Notes: generated by a model from the sequence alone, not told the origin. Shown: positions 51,358 to 60,083, counted from the stretch's first letter. The stretch is DNA of 64,000 nt from Cohnella baijiui (GCF_020731285.1 NZ_JAJFOW010000024.1:38980-102979), one strand, 5' to 3'. A program made the numbers and translations.

Positions 51358-52103
51358 TCCCCGGCGATGGCCTCGAGCCGCGCACGGACGTCGCCGCGGT
51401 AGAGGCCGCCGTGATAGCAAATGACAGTAGCGATCTCGTAGGATGCCAATCGCCGGATCGACGCCAACGCCTGCGGCATGTCGAGCGTCGTCCGAGGGTC
51501 CGGTCCCCGGAGTTCCTCCTCGATGACGGTCAATGCGTCGGCCGCGATCAAGGTACGGCTGGCGGGATGGTAAAGGCTGATGTGTCCCGGCGTATGGCCG
51601 GGCGTGGCGACGACTTCGACGCCTCCGGCATAGGGGAGCGTCTCGCCGCCGGTCAGCGCGCGATCGACGGCGGCGCGCGGCGGCTGCTCCAGCGTACGCC
51701 GAAACGCTTGTTTCCAAGCGTCCGGCACCGCGTCGGGCAAAGCCGCAACGGCCGCTTCAATTGCCTCGGGCGAGAGCTTGAGCGGTTGGCGGTCGCCTTG
51801 GATGTAGGGCTGTTCCTCTTCGTGGGCGAGCACTTCGATCCCCGTTGGAGCCATCTCGAGCAGGGCGGGCAGCGAGCCGACGTGATCCAAGTCCTGGTGG
51901 GTGAGGAGGACGGCGCTCAGCCGTTCGAGCGGAACGCCGCGCTCTTCAAGCGCTGCGCGGATCAGGTCCTGTTGGCCCGGATAGCCGGCGTCCACGAGAA
52001 CGGCGTGGCGGTCGTCGGTCAGCAGGGTGGGGTAGATCGTCTCGGTGTTGCCCATCATCGTCGCGGAGATGGGCAGCAAAGCGATGCCGGGGGAAATGTT
52101 CAT
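51354..52103 (-). CDS. MBL-fold metallohydrolase
   Basis: The 249-residue protein has the metallo-beta-lactamase motifs: LLTHQDLDHVGSLPALLE near residue 67 with the HxxDH pattern (here HQDLDH), TPGHTPGHISLYH near 165, and the metal-bridging Asp in LIAADALTV near 185. Members include lactonases and glyoxalase II-like enzymes; the substrate is unclear. The start at 52103 has GAGAGGAG 7 nt upstream. It converges on msrAB, with stop codons overlapping by 4 bp. Its upstream region (52180-52280) is unusually A/T-rich. Confidence 0.87.
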   Translation of the reverse strand: MNISPGIALLPISATMMGNTETIYPTLLTDDRHAVLVDAGYPGQQDLIRAALEERGVPLERLSAVLLTHQDLDHVGSLPALLEMAPTGIEVLAHEEEQPYIQGDRQPLKLSPEAIEAAVAALPDAVPDAWKQAFRRTLEQPPRAAVDRALTGGETLPYAGGVEVVATPGHTPGHISLYHPASRTLIAADALTVIEEELRGPDPRTTLDMPQALASIRRLASYEIATVICYHGGLYRGDVRARLEAIAGD

Positions 52104-52316
52104 CTTCGTGCTCCTCTCGAAATCGTCTGGCCGACGCCGGACTCGGAAAAGAGCGCAGCAAGCGGCAAAAGTCATCGTATCAGAGCAAATACGTTATGTA
52201 AATACATTAAATATTAATCATAACACAAAAATAATATTTTGTCAATATATTTTTCGGCTCCCATTTGCCGCTCATTATGCTATAATCGAATTATTCGTAA
52301 ACGGGAGGGATAAGTC

Positions 52317-52358
52317 GTGATGATGATGGCCGTATTCTTGGCAGACGTTATCGGTTGA
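52317..52358 (+). CDS. Met-rich leader peptide ORF (13 codons)
   Basis: GTG-ATG-ATG-ATG then AVFLADVIG and TGA, with GGAGGG 7 nt before the GTG. The start overlaps the 5' arm of the long-range stem (52310-52319), so translation and RNA folding would compete. Four initiator-type Met codons in a row suggest a sensor of methionine or initiation, which is inference only. Confidence 0.4.
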   Translation: MMMMAVFLADVIG

Positions 52359-52513
52359 TTTCCAACTGAATAACGCGTTCGCGGAGGAAGCCCGGACCGA
52401 TAAGGCCAGGGCCTGATTTCTGATTCGCTCCGCGCGCTGCCCGGAATGACGGAAGCTCACACGACTTATGCCAAGGATCCCCTCAGCGGGGTCTGTCTCG
52501 GCGTGCCCTTGAA

Positions 52514-52551
52514 GGCGCGAGTGAACATCTGTTCATTCGCGTCTTTTTTGT
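52514..52551 (+). terminator. terminator at the end of the leader
   Basis: GCGAGTGAAC and GTTCATTCGC pair at 9 of 10 positions around ATCT, followed by GTCTTTTTT. It lies 32 bp before the methyltransferase start and could be an attenuator. Confidence 0.8.
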
Positions 52552-52582
52552 GCCGCTATCACCCTTTACGAAGGAGCTGTCG

Positions 52583-53614
52583 ATGCTCATGACACGTTAT
52601 TTCGCAACCGTCCTGCCCGGCTTGGAGGACGTTTTGACCGCGGAGATCCGGACCCGGCTGCCCGAAGCGGCGCTGCTCGGCGCCGAGCGGGGCAAGGTAA
52701 TCTTCGCGGCCGATCTTCCCTTCGATTCTTTCCCGCTGCTGCGCACGGCGGACAATCTGTACCGGCTGCTTCTCCGCTTCGCCGTCGGCCCCCACAAGTC
52801 GGACCTGGTCCGGCTGGAGCGGGACGTCTCCGAGCTCGAACCGGCGGACTTGCTTCCCGGATGGGCGAAAGGAAAAATCGCTTATCAGATTCACGCGAGC
52901 CGCGTCGGGCCGCATACCTACTCCCGTTTCGAAGCGGCCGACGCAGCCGCCCGGGGGATCGAACGCCGCTGCGGGCGGCGGCTTCGCCGCGACCCCGATT
53001 CGCATGCGCTGGAGTTCCGGCTGGATATCGCGCACGACCGGGCCGCCTTCTCCTTGCGTCTCACCGATGCCGCGTACCGCTTCCGCGGCGCGCAGCGGAC
53101 GTTTACGCGCGCCGCGTTGCGGCCGACTGTCGCGCACGCCCTCGTCTGGTTGTCCGGTCCCGCGCCCGGCGACCGCTTCGTCGATCCCTGCTGCGGGTCG
53201 GGGACGCTGCTAGGCGAACGGCTCGCCTATCCTTACGCCGCGCTGGCGGGCGGCGATCTATCCGAGGAGGCCGTCGCTGCGGCGAAAGCGAACGTCGGGA
53301 CGCATCCCGGGGTTCGCATCCGGCATTGGGATGCCCGGCGGCTGCCGCTCGACGCCGCTTCCGCGGACAAGATCGCGGCCAACCTGCCCTTCGGGCGACA
53401 GATCGCGGCGGACGAGCCGCTCGCAGCGCTGTACCGCGGGATGCTGGGCGAAATGCGGCGGGTGCTCGCGCCGGGAGGCCGGGCGATCGTACTCACGGAC
53501 GCCCGAGAAGCGTTGCTCGCCGCCGCCGCAGACGCACAGCTGCGCGCATTCGAGAAAGCGGCGCTTAGCCTGAAGGGGCTGCAACCCTCGGTGTACGCCC
53601 TGACGCGGGATTGA
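52583..53614 (+). CDS. THUMP-domain RNA guanine-N2 methyltransferase (Trm14/RlmL-like)
   Basis: Residues 1-150 look like a THUMP/ferredoxin-like RNA-binding part (YFATVLPGLEDVLTAEI, LLRTADNLYRLLLRF). Residues 170-343 are a SAM-dependent fold: FVDPCCGSGTLLGERLAYP near 195-212 is the SAM motif, and ADKIAANLPFGRQI near 272-285 is the catalytic NLPFG found in tRNA m2G6 methyltransferases (Trm14/TrmN), where RlmL has NPPYG. It modifies a guanine in tRNA or rRNA. The start is ATG 52583, 6 nt after AAGGAG. A structured leader with a terminator precedes it. Confidence 0.85.
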   Translation: MLMTRYFATVLPGLEDVLTAEIRTRLPEAALLGAERGKVIFAADLPFDSFPLLRTADNLYRLLLRFAVGPHKSDLVRLERDVSELEPADLLPGWAKGKIAYQIHASRVGPHTYSRFEAADAAARGIERRCGRRLRRDPDSHALEFRLDIAHDRAAFSLRLTDAAYRFRGAQRTFTRAALRPTVAHALVWLSGPAPGDRFVDPCCGSGTLLGERLAYPYAALAGGDLSEEAVAAAKANVGTHPGVRIRHWDARRLPLDAASADKIAANLPFGRQIAADEPLAALYRGMLGEMRRVLAPGGRAIVLTDAREALLAAAADAQLRAFEKAALSLKGLQPSVYALTRD

Positions 53615-53621
53615 GGCTCCG

Positions 53622-53660
53622 GCCCGGAGGGGACGGCGCATCGCCTCCGGGCGCCTTTGC
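53622..53660 (+). terminator. terminator-like hairpin after the methyltransferase gene
   Basis: GCCCGGAGG pairs with CCTCCGGGC, followed by GCCTTT. The T-run is short. Confidence 0.45.
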
Positions 53661-53713
53661 GAGACGGCGGACCTTCGTTCTCCAAAAGCAGCGCACGCCC
53701 GCGCTTCGCGTGG

Positions 53714-53719
53714 TATAAT
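53714..53719 (+). promoter_or_regulatory. promoter of the arsR-type gene
   Basis: TGGTATAAT is an extended -10 (TATAAT at 53714-53719), 59 bp before the start codon. No -35 is clear. Confidence 0.5.
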
Positions 53720-53777
53720 GGAGGGTAAGAATTTCGGACGTACGTTTCATCATGCCGCGAATGGAGAAGATTTTGCT

Positions 53778-54122
53778 ATGAACACGACGACGCTTAGCGC
53801 GCTAGCCGAGCCCAATCGCCTGCACATTGTCGAGCTGCTCCGCGACGGGCCCCGCCCGGTCGGGGAGATTGCCGACCGGCTGCAGCTGCATCAACCGCAA
53901 GTGTCCAAACATCTGCGCGTGCTTAGCGAGGCCGGCCTCGTCGAAGTGAAGCCCGTCGCCCAAATGCGCATCTACAGGCTTCGTCCGCAGCCGTTCAACG
54001 AATTGGACGACTGGTTGAAGTCGTTCCGGCGCGCCTGGGAGGACCGGTTCGACCAGCTCGACCAGTATTTGCAGGAGCTGCAGCGTCAGTCGGCTGATCC
54101 CGCCCCGTCACAGGAACCCTAA
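53778..54122 (+). CDS. ArsR-family winged-helix regulator
   Basis: This 114-residue protein has the ArsR fold: ALAEPNRLHIVELLRDGPRPVGEIADRL, then the recognition helix LHQPQVSKHLRVLSEAGLVEV and the wing KPVAQMRIYRLRP. No Cys pair for metal binding is seen, so it is of the metal-independent type often found with START/AHSA1 genes. No such gene adjoins it; a NUDIX gene follows 35 bp later. GGAGAAG precedes the ATG. Confidence 0.88.
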   Translation: MNTTTLSALAEPNRLHIVELLRDGPRPVGEIADRLQLHQPQVSKHLRVLSEAGLVEVKPVAQMRIYRLRPQPFNELDDWLKSFRRAWEDRFDQLDQYLQELQRQSADPAPSQEP

Positions 54123-54157
54123 GTCTGAATCGTTGGAAAAGGACGGGAGGGATGGCG

Positions 54158-54652
54158 ATGTCGAGTGTGGAGGTCGACTGGGGCGGCCCGGTCCGATTGA
54201 CCTGGCATACCGACTGCGAACCGGAGCGGGCGCTCGTCACCAGCGTGCACGGAATGGCCTTTCACAATGGGGAGCTGATGCTGGTCGACGTCCGCGGACG
54301 CGGGTGGGACATCCCGGGCGGCCACATCGAGGCGGGCGAGACGCCCGAGATGTGCTTTCTCCGGGAGGCGCTGGAGGAGGGCTGCGTCGAAGGGCGCTGC
54401 GAGCCGCTCGGCGCGGTGTCGGTCGACCATCGCGGCAATCCGCGATGGAGCGAGAGCGGCCCATACCCGCGTGTCGGGTATCAGGCTTTTTACGTCATGA
54501 GGATCGAGCGGCTGCATCCTTTCGACGCCAAGCACGAATGCGCGGGGAGAATGTTCGTCGCGCCCGAGGACGCAGCCTTGCACTACGAAGGCTGGAACGC
54601 CGTTTTTCAGGATATTCTGGATGCGGCCCTTCGCCGTTTGCGGCCGGATTGA
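54158..54652 (+). CDS. NUDIX hydrolase
   Basis: The 164-residue protein has a Nudix box GGHIEAGETPEMCFLREALEEGCV near residues 53-76. The G-x5-E-x7-RE-x2-EE pattern is kept, but the usual Gly near its end is Cys. Such enzymes cleave nucleoside diphosphates linked to another group. ATG 54158 is 7 nt after GGGAGG, while ATG 54152 nearly touches that site. It probably shares a transcript with the ArsR gene. Its substrate is unknown. Confidence 0.87.
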   Translation: MSSVEVDWGGPVRLTWHTDCEPERALVTSVHGMAFHNGELMLVDVRGRGWDIPGGHIEAGETPEMCFLREALEEGCVEGRCEPLGAVSVDHRGNPRWSESGPYPRVGYQAFYVMRIERLHPFDAKHECAGRMFVAPEDAALHYEGWNAVFQDILDAALRRLRPD

Positions 54653-54687
54653 CGGACCGCTCGCGGCGAAGCGCCTCATGGAGCCCC

Positions 54688-54738
54688 TATACAAAATCGG
54701 CGGCTTCCCCTATACTATATCCAAAGTCATCAGATGAC
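54688..54738 (+). promoter_or_regulatory. promoter and GntR-type operator of glcDF
   Basis: TATACA (54688-54693), 17 bp, TATACT (54711-54716). The perfect palindrome GTCATCAGATGAC (54726-54738) lies just after the expected start, a form common for FadR-type GntR regulators. No GntR gene of that type is next to it; the GntR-type gene at 58626 is of the MocR kind. Confidence 0.6.
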
Positions 54739-54768
54739 CTGACTAATTGGAGAGCGAGGAATCAAGCG

Positions 54769-56184
54769 ATGTTAGACGCGGCATTGACCCGACGGCTTCG
54801 CAACATCGTCGGCGACAAGTTTTTTCGGGATGATTCGGAGGCGCGGGTCGCCCATTCGTACGACGGGACGCCGATGCTGCAGTCGCTGCCGGACGGCGTC
54901 ATCTATCCGGAGACGACGGGGCAGGTATCCGAAATCATGCAGGCGCTTTCCGCCCATCGGGTGCCCGTCGTTACCCGCGGATCCGGGTCGAATCTGTGCG
55001 GAGGCACAGTGCCGATCCAGGGCGGCGTCGTGATGGTGATGCATAGGATGAACCGGATTCTCGAGGTCGATATGGAAAACCTTACGGCGACCGTGCAGCC
55101 CGGCCTGATCACGGCGAGCTTCATCGCGCACATCGAGTCGCTCGGGTTGTTCTACCCGCCGGACCCGAGCAGCATGCGGATCTCGACGATCGGCGGCAAT
55201 ATCGCCGAATGCTCGGGCGGGCTGCGCGGGTTGAAGTACGGCACGACCAAGGACTACGTCATCGGGCTCGAAGCCGTGCTGGCGAGCGGCGAGATCGTCC
55301 GGACCGGCGGCAAGCTGATGAAGGACGTCGCGGGCTACGACCTTACCAAGCTGCTGGTCGGCTCGGAGGGGACGCTCGCCATCGTGACCGAGGCGACGCT
55401 GAAGCTCGTGCCCCCGCCCGCCAGCAAAAAGACGATGCTCGCCATGTACAAGGATCTGTATGGGGCGGCGCGAACCGTCTCGCGCATCATCGAAAGCAAG
55501 ATCATCCCCGCGACGCTGGAGATCATGGACAATCCGACGATCCGCGTCGTCGACGATTTCGCCAAGCTCGGGCTGCCCCGGGACATGGCGGCCATCCTGT
55601 TGATCGAGCAAGACGGCGATCCGGAGACGGTGGAGCGGGATATCGCCCGCATCCAAGAGATTTGCGATAGCGAACAAGCGGATCGCGTCGAGGTCGCCGA
55701 AAGCCGCGAGCATGCCGAACGGCTGCTGACGGCCCGGCGCAGCGCGTTCACGGCGCTCGCGCGGCTGCGGCCAACGACGATGCTGGAGGATGCGACGGTG
55801 CCGCGTTCGCGCATCGCGGACATGGTGCTGCGGATCGAGGAGATCGCCCGCAAGCACGGTGTCTCGATCGCCACGTTCGGCCACGCGGGGGACGGCAATT
55901 TGCACCCGACGGCGACGACGGACGCGCGGGACGCGGACGAGGTGCACCGCGTCGAACTGGCGTTCGAGGAAATTTTCGAGGCGGCGATCGCGCTCGGCGG
56001 GACGATCACGGGTGAGCATGGCGTCGGCATGGTCAAGGCGCCTTTCCTCGAGTGGAAGGTCGGCGCGGCGGGAATGGAAGTGATGAAGGGAATCAAGCGC
56101 GCGTTCGACCCGGACCACCTGCTCAATCCGGGCAAGATGTTCGCTAAGGAGACGAGAAAAAGGGTGGTGATCGAACGTGGCTAA
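54769..56184 (+). CDS. glcD: glycolate oxidase FAD subunit GlcD
   Basis: The 471-residue protein is a PCMH-type FAD oxidase. TRGSGSNLCGGTVPIQGG near residues 72-90 binds FAD, STIGGNIAECSGG and YGTTKDYVIGLEAVL near 142-170 complete the FAD domain, and the C-terminal FGHAGDGNLHP near 370 and TGEHGVGMVK near 415 are the catalytic-domain motifs. It oxidises glycolate or another 2-hydroxy acid with GlcF. The start is ATG 54769 after GGAGAGCGAGG; the frame open upstream is not coding. It overlaps glcF by 8 bp. Confidence 0.92.
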   Translation: MLDAALTRRLRNIVGDKFFRDDSEARVAHSYDGTPMLQSLPDGVIYPETTGQVSEIMQALSAHRVPVVTRGSGSNLCGGTVPIQGGVVMVMHRMNRILEVDMENLTATVQPGLITASFIAHIESLGLFYPPDPSSMRISTIGGNIAECSGGLRGLKYGTTKDYVIGLEAVLASGEIVRTGGKLMKDVAGYDLTKLLVGSEGTLAIVTEATLKLVPPPASKKTMLAMYKDLYGAARTVSRIIESKIIPATLEIMDNPTIRVVDDFAKLGLPRDMAAILLIEQDGDPETVERDIARIQEICDSEQADRVEVAESREHAERLLTARRSAFTALARLRPTTMLEDATVPRSRIADMVLRIEEIARKHGVSIATFGHAGDGNLHPTATTDARDADEVHRVELAFEEIFEAAIALGGTITGEHGVGMVKAPFLEWKVGAAGMEVMKGIKRAFDPDHLLNPGKMFAKETRKRVVIERG

Positions 56185-57559
56185 TCCGACCGAAACGTCC
56201 GCATATCCGAAAAAGCCGGCGATCAATCATGCGAATCCGTTATCCCGCACGCTGCTCGCCAAGCTCGATTACGATCAACTGACGAACTGCATGCGCTGCG
56301 GCTTTTGCCTGCCGGCCTGTCCGACCTTCCGGGAAACGGGATTGGAGCCCGAATCGCCAAGGGGCCGCATCGCGCTCATGAAAGCGGTGGCCGACGGCCT
56401 TATGGAGCCTGATCAAGCGTTCGCCGACCAGATGAATCACTGTCTTGGCTGCCGCGCCTGCGAGCCGGCCTGCCCGGCCGACGTCAAATACGGCCAGCTG
56501 ATCGAGCAAGCCCGGGACGCGATCGAGGATCATGCCGAACACGGGCTCCCGGTAAAAGGCATCCGCAACCTCTTTTTCAAAGGCGTCTTTCCGCATCGCG
56601 GCCGGCTGAAGTGGATGGGCAAGGGGATTGCGCTCTACCAGAAGTCCGGCCTGCGCAGCGTCGTTCGCGGTGCCGGCCTATTGCGGCTCCTGCCGAAGCC
56701 GGTGCGTGAGATGGAGGGCATTATCCCGGAGGCATCAGGCCAGGGCGTGGTCGAGCGGATCGGCACCTTCTATCCCGCCAAGGGCGAGGCGATCGCCCGC
56801 GTCGCTTTGTTCCGAGGCTGCATCATGGACGTTTTGTTCGCCGAGACGAACGTGAATACCGTCAAGCTGCTGTCCGAAGCGGGCTTCGAGGTCGTCATCC
56901 CGCCGACCCAGACCTGCTGCGGCGCGCTGCACGCGCATAGCGGGGAGATGGAGCAGGCGCGCGAGCTCGCACGTTCGAATCTGCGGGCGTTCGAAGAAGC
57001 CGGCGTCAGCTACATCGTTTCGAACGCGGGCGGCTGCGGCGCGCTGCTCGTCGAGTACGACCATCTACTGCACGACGATCCCGCATACCGCGAGCTGGCT
57101 GCGAAGTTCGCCGCACGGGTCGTGGACATCAGCCAGCTGCTCGTTTCGCGAGGCCGGATCCCCGCTTTCGACGAAGCGGCCGCGACCGCCGCCGAGCCGG
57201 TGACGATCACCTACCAAGACTCCTGCCACCTGCGCAACGTCATGAAGAGCGGAAACGCGCCGCGCCAGCTCATGCGGAGCGTCGCGAACGCGACTTTCGT
57301 CGAGATGCAGGAGGCGGACCGCTGCTGCGGCTCTGCCGGTATATACAACGTCACGCAACCGGAGATGGCGGGCCAGATCCTGGATCACAAGATGGAACAC
57401 GCCAATCGGACCGGCGCCCGGTATTTGCTCACGAGCAATCCGGGGTGCCTGCTCCAGATGAAGCTCGGCGTCAGCAAGCATGGAGATCCCGCCGCCATGG
57501 AAGTCAAGCATGTGGTGGATTTTCTGTACGAACGTATCGCGGATCGCTCGGATCCGTGA
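56177..57559 (+). CDS. glcF: glycolate oxidase iron-sulfur subunit GlcF
   Basis: The 460-residue protein has two 4Fe-4S motifs, CMRCGFCLPACP near residue 38 and CLGCRACEPACP near 91, and two CCG domains with QTCCGALHAHSGE near 250 and DRCCGSAGIYN near 383. It takes electrons from GlcD. No third subunit (GlcE) is present; two-subunit GlcDF pairs are common in Bacillales. GTG 56177 is 7 nt after GGGTGGTGA and overlaps the glcD end. A terminator follows. Confidence 0.92.
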   Translation: MANPTETSAYPKKPAINHANPLSRTLLAKLDYDQLTNCMRCGFCLPACPTFRETGLEPESPRGRIALMKAVADGLMEPDQAFADQMNHCLGCRACEPACPADVKYGQLIEQARDAIEDHAEHGLPVKGIRNLFFKGVFPHRGRLKWMGKGIALYQKSGLRSVVRGAGLLRLLPKPVREMEGIIPEASGQGVVERIGTFYPAKGEAIARVALFRGCIMDVLFAETNVNTVKLLSEAGFEVVIPPTQTCCGALHAHSGEMEQARELARSNLRAFEEAGVSYIVSNAGGCGALLVEYDHLLHDDPAYRELAAKFAARVVDISQLLVSRGRIPAFDEAAATAAEPVTITYQDSCHLRNVMKSGNAPRQLMRSVANATFVEMQEADRCCGSAGIYNVTQPEMAGQILDHKMEHANRTGARYLLTSNPGCLLQMKLGVSKHGDPAAMEVKHVVDFLYERIADRSDP

Positions 57560-58511
57560 CTGCGCGCCCCTCGCCTCGACGGCGGGGGGCGTTTTGCCGT
57601 TTGCCGGACCCCTTCATCGTTCCGCGCTTGGACACGAGGGCGACGCCGGCAAGGACGAAGGCGCAGCCGAATGCGTGTATCCAAGACAGAGGTTCATGCA
57701 GCAAGGTATAGGACAAGACCAGCGTGCTGATGGGGATGATGCTCGTATATACGCCCGCGGTTCCCGCCGGCACACGCGATATGCCGCGGAACCAGAGGAC
57801 GTACGCCAGCAAGGTGATGATCAAACCGTTATAAGCCAACACGGCCCAGCTCCGCCAGCCGAGGCTGAAGATCTCGAAGCTGCGGAGCTCGGCGCCCGCG
57901 ACCGGCAGGAACATCAAAAAGGAAAAAAGGATGACGTAGGATGTACCGGCGAGGGAAGATACTTGGCTGGCCGTCAGTTTCCGCAGAATCAAGAGCATCG
58001 CCTCGCCGACGACGGCCGCGAAGACGAGCAGGAGACCAAGCGCGGAGGCTGCCGCGGCGGCATGGCCCGCCGAGATCCACTCGAACATCCGGATGCTCGC
58101 GACGCCGGTCAGCGCGCAAAGCACGCCGAGCGCGCCGCGCCAGCTCAGGCGCTCCCGCAGTAGCGGGTACGAGAGCACCGCGACGACGGCTGGCGTCAGG
58201 CTGGTCACGATACCGGCCTCGGATGCGGTGACGAGACGGAGGCCGTACAGCATGAACACGCGGAACAAAAACATGCCGAGCAGCGCCTGCGCAATCAGGA
58301 GAAGCACGTCCTTTCGCGTAACCCGGAGCGAGAGGCCGCGCCGGAACGCGAGAATCGGTACGAGCGCGAGGAGGGCGATGGCCAGCGAAGCGGCTTGGGA
58401 AAAGAAGACGGGCATCTGCTCCGTCGTCCATTTGCCGACGACGACGGAGCTGCCGATAATGACGGTGGCAAGCGTAAGCTCGACATAGGCGAGCTTGGGC
58501 GGGGTTTGCAA
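57504..58511 (-). CDS. EamA/DMT-family transporter
   Basis: The protein of about 335 residues has ten predicted membrane helices in two EamA halves, with VELTLATVIIGSSVVVGKW at the start and VTSLTPAVVAVLSYPLLRERLSW and YTSIIPISTLVLSYTLLHEPLSW as the paired repeat motifs. It should export or import a small metabolite. The start is TTG 58511, with AAGGAG 10 nt upstream; the frame continues much further but overlaps the MocR gene on the other strand. Its C-terminus overlaps the glcF end by 56 bp. It is divergent from a MocR regulator, which probably controls it. Confidence 0.87.
   Translation of the reverse strand: MQTPPKLAYVELTLATVIIGSSVVVGKWTTEQMPVFFSQAASLAIALLALVPILAFRRGLSLRVTRKDVLLLIAQALLGMFLFRVFMLYGLRLVTASEAGIVTSLTPAVVAVLSYPLLRERLSWRGALGVLCALTGVASIRMFEWISAGHAAAAASALGLLLVFAAVVGEAMLLILRKLTASQVSSLAGTSYVILFSFLMFLPVAGAELRSFEIFSLGWRSWAVLAYNGLIITLLAYVLWFRGISRVPAGTAGVYTSIIPISTLVLSYTLLHEPLSWIHAFGCAFVLAGVALVSKRGTMKGSGKRQNAPRRRGEGRAVTDPSDPRYVRTENPPHA
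57565..57595 (+). terminator. terminator of glcDF
   Basis: CGCCCCTCGCC pairs with GGCGGGGGGCG at 10 of 11 positions, followed by TTTT. It overlaps the C-terminal codons of the converging EamA gene. Confidence 0.7.
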
Positions 58512-58542
58512 ATTCGGGCAACTCCTTCGCAAGGGGATGAGG

Positions 58543-58548
58543 TATACT
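58543..58548 (+). promoter_or_regulatory. possible -10 element of the mocR-type gene
   Basis: TATACT stands 78 bp before the start codon, in the 114-bp gap between the divergent EamA and MocR genes. Confidence 0.35.
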
Positions 58549-58625
58549 GTAGCAAGATCTACTGGTCGGCAAAAGGGCCGTTTGAAGGCGAATTTGACAG
58601 TACCACTTGGAAAGGAGCGAGGTTC

Positions 58626-60083
58626 ATGTGGTTTGCGATCGATCGGCGAGAGACCGTTCCGTTGTTCCGCCAAGTGCTCGAAGCGTTTCGCGAAGCGATC
58701 CTGACGGGCCGGATGCCGGCGGGCGCGAAGCTTCCGTCGACGCGGGAGCTCGCCGGGGAGCTTGGAATCTCGCGTAACGTCGCGCTCGAAGCATACGAGC
58801 AGCTGCTGGCCGAAGGCTACATTGTGGGGCGGCCGGGCGCAGGCACTTATGTCGCCGACGGTGCCTGCATGAAGGAGTATGAAAGCGGAAAAGCGCCGAG
58901 CGCACCGGAGAATCGCAAGGCCGATGCCGTGACGCGGAAGGTCGGCGCGGCCATCTCGTTCAAAACGGGGCAGCCCGCGGCGGACCGTTTCCCGCTTCGC
59001 TTGTGGGGGACGCTGCTGCAGCGCGCCGCGGCGAACATCGCCCCCGACGATCTCGGCTACGGCGACCCCGCAGGTTGGGCGGCTTTGCGGCGAGAGCTGG
59101 CGGATCACCTGTGGCGGACCCGCGGCGTCGTTTGCCGGCCCGAGCAGGTCCTCGTGACGAACGGAGCCGTTCAGGCGCTCAACCTGCTTACGCGGCTTTT
59201 GCTGCGCGCGGGTGACGAAATCATCTTGGAGGATCCGACGAACGAGGATTTGAAGACGCTTTTCGCGTCTACGGGCGCGACGATCATCTCGGTCCGCGCG
59301 GACGACGAGGGACTCGATCCCCGCCTGCTGCCTCAGCAAATCCGCCCGAAATGCGTTTACGTGACGCCGTCCCATCATTTTCCGCTCGGCGGCGTCCTGC
59401 CGATCCAGCGGCGCATCGCGCTCTTGTCCTACCTTCGCCGGGGAGACGGCTATCTGATCGAAGACGACTACGACAGCGAATTCCGTTACGACGGACCGCC
59501 GATCCATTCGCTGCAAAGTCTCGATCCCGAGCGGGTCGTTTACGTCGGTACGTTCAGCAAGACGATGTTTCCCGCGCTGCGCATCGGCTTCATGGTGCTG
59601 CCGGAGCCGCTCGTGGCCGGCGCCAGGGCGCTTAAGCGGCTGTCGGACTTCCAGACGCCGATCCTCGACCAGCTCGCGCTCGCCCGTTTTCTGGAGGAAG
59701 GTCACCTGCGGGCGCACTTACAGAAGATGAAAAAGCTGTACCACAAAAAACGGAACCGCCTGGTTCAAGCTATGGAGGTGCATTGGACGAAAGAATACCG
59801 CATACTCGGCCAAGCGGTCGGCCTGCATCTGGCCGTCTCCTTCGCGGCGGACTTCCCGCCGGACGCGGTGCGGCGCATGGCCGAAGCGGGGGTCGAAGCG
59901 GGAATTCTACCGAAGCGTAAGATGCTGCTGGGCTATGGTCATCTGAGCGAAACGGAGATCGAAGAAGGGGTGCGCCGTCTTGGCCGGGCGCTGGACCTGC
60001 GGAAGAGAGAAAGCGGAAAAAGCGAATTTGAAGCGGCGCTCACGCCCGAGAAGAAGGCCGAAAGGACGAGCGTCGAGGGCTGA
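58626..60083 (+). CDS. MocR-family regulator (GntR helix-turn-helix plus aminotransferase domain)
   Basis: The 485-residue protein starts with a GntR winged helix (PLFRQVLEAFREAILTGRMPAGAKLPSTRELAGELGISRNV, residues 12-52) and continues with a class-I aminotransferase domain. The PLP Lys is in VYVGTFSKTMFPALRIGF (about K312), and the cofactor Asp/Tyr region is YLIEDDYDSEFRYDG. Such proteins sense PLP or an amine and often control a neighbouring transporter, here the divergent EamA gene. An imperfect 43-bp duplication (GAAGGCCGAAAGGACGA at 60054 and 60097) spans its stop codon. Confidence 0.9.
   Translation: MWFAIDRRETVPLFRQVLEAFREAILTGRMPAGAKLPSTRELAGELGISRNVALEAYEQLLAEGYIVGRPGAGTYVADGACMKEYESGKAPSAPENRKADAVTRKVGAAISFKTGQPAADRFPLRLWGTLLQRAAANIAPDDLGYGDPAGWAALRRELADHLWRTRGVVCRPEQVLVTNGAVQALNLLTRLLLRAGDEIILEDPTNEDLKTLFASTGATIISVRADDEGLDPRLLPQQIRPKCVYVTPSHHFPLGGVLPIQRRIALLSYLRRGDGYLIEDDYDSEFRYDGPPIHSLQSLDPERVVYVGTFSKTMFPALRIGFMVLPEPLVAGARALKRLSDFQTPILDQLALARFLEEGHLRAHLQKMKKLYHKKRNRLVQAMEVHWTKEYRILGQAVGLHLAVSFAADFPPDAVRRMAEAGVEAGILPKRKMLLGYGHLSETEIEEGVRRLGRALDLRKRESGKSEFEAALTPEKKAERTSVEG

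Larger units (their letters stand above)
52281..52551 (+). ncRNA. structured leader RNA with terminator, upstream of an RNA methyltransferase
   Basis: An extended -10 (TGCTATAAT, -10 at 52281-52286) starts a transcript of about 260 nt ending in a terminator at 52551. ATAAGTCGTG (52310-52319) is fully complementary to CACGACTTAT (52460-52469), closing a 160-nt domain. Inside, CGTTAT...ATAACG and GCGGAG...CTCCGC can form further stems. A four-Met leader ORF lies at its 5' end. I see no match to T-box, SAM, TPP, cobalamin, 6S, SRP or tmRNA. It could be a regulatory leader for the methyltransferase gene or a free-standing RNA. Confidence 0.55.

Noticed and set aside
52310..52551. Known riboswitch or RNA class (T-box, SAM, TPP, cobalamin, 6S, SRP, RNase P)
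   Set aside because: Characteristic core motifs of these classes were not found by eye, although a covariance search was not possible.
58512..59717. Upstream extension of the EamA reading frame
   Set aside because: It lies antisense to the MocR gene, has no membrane pattern, and a ribosome site supports the start at 58511.
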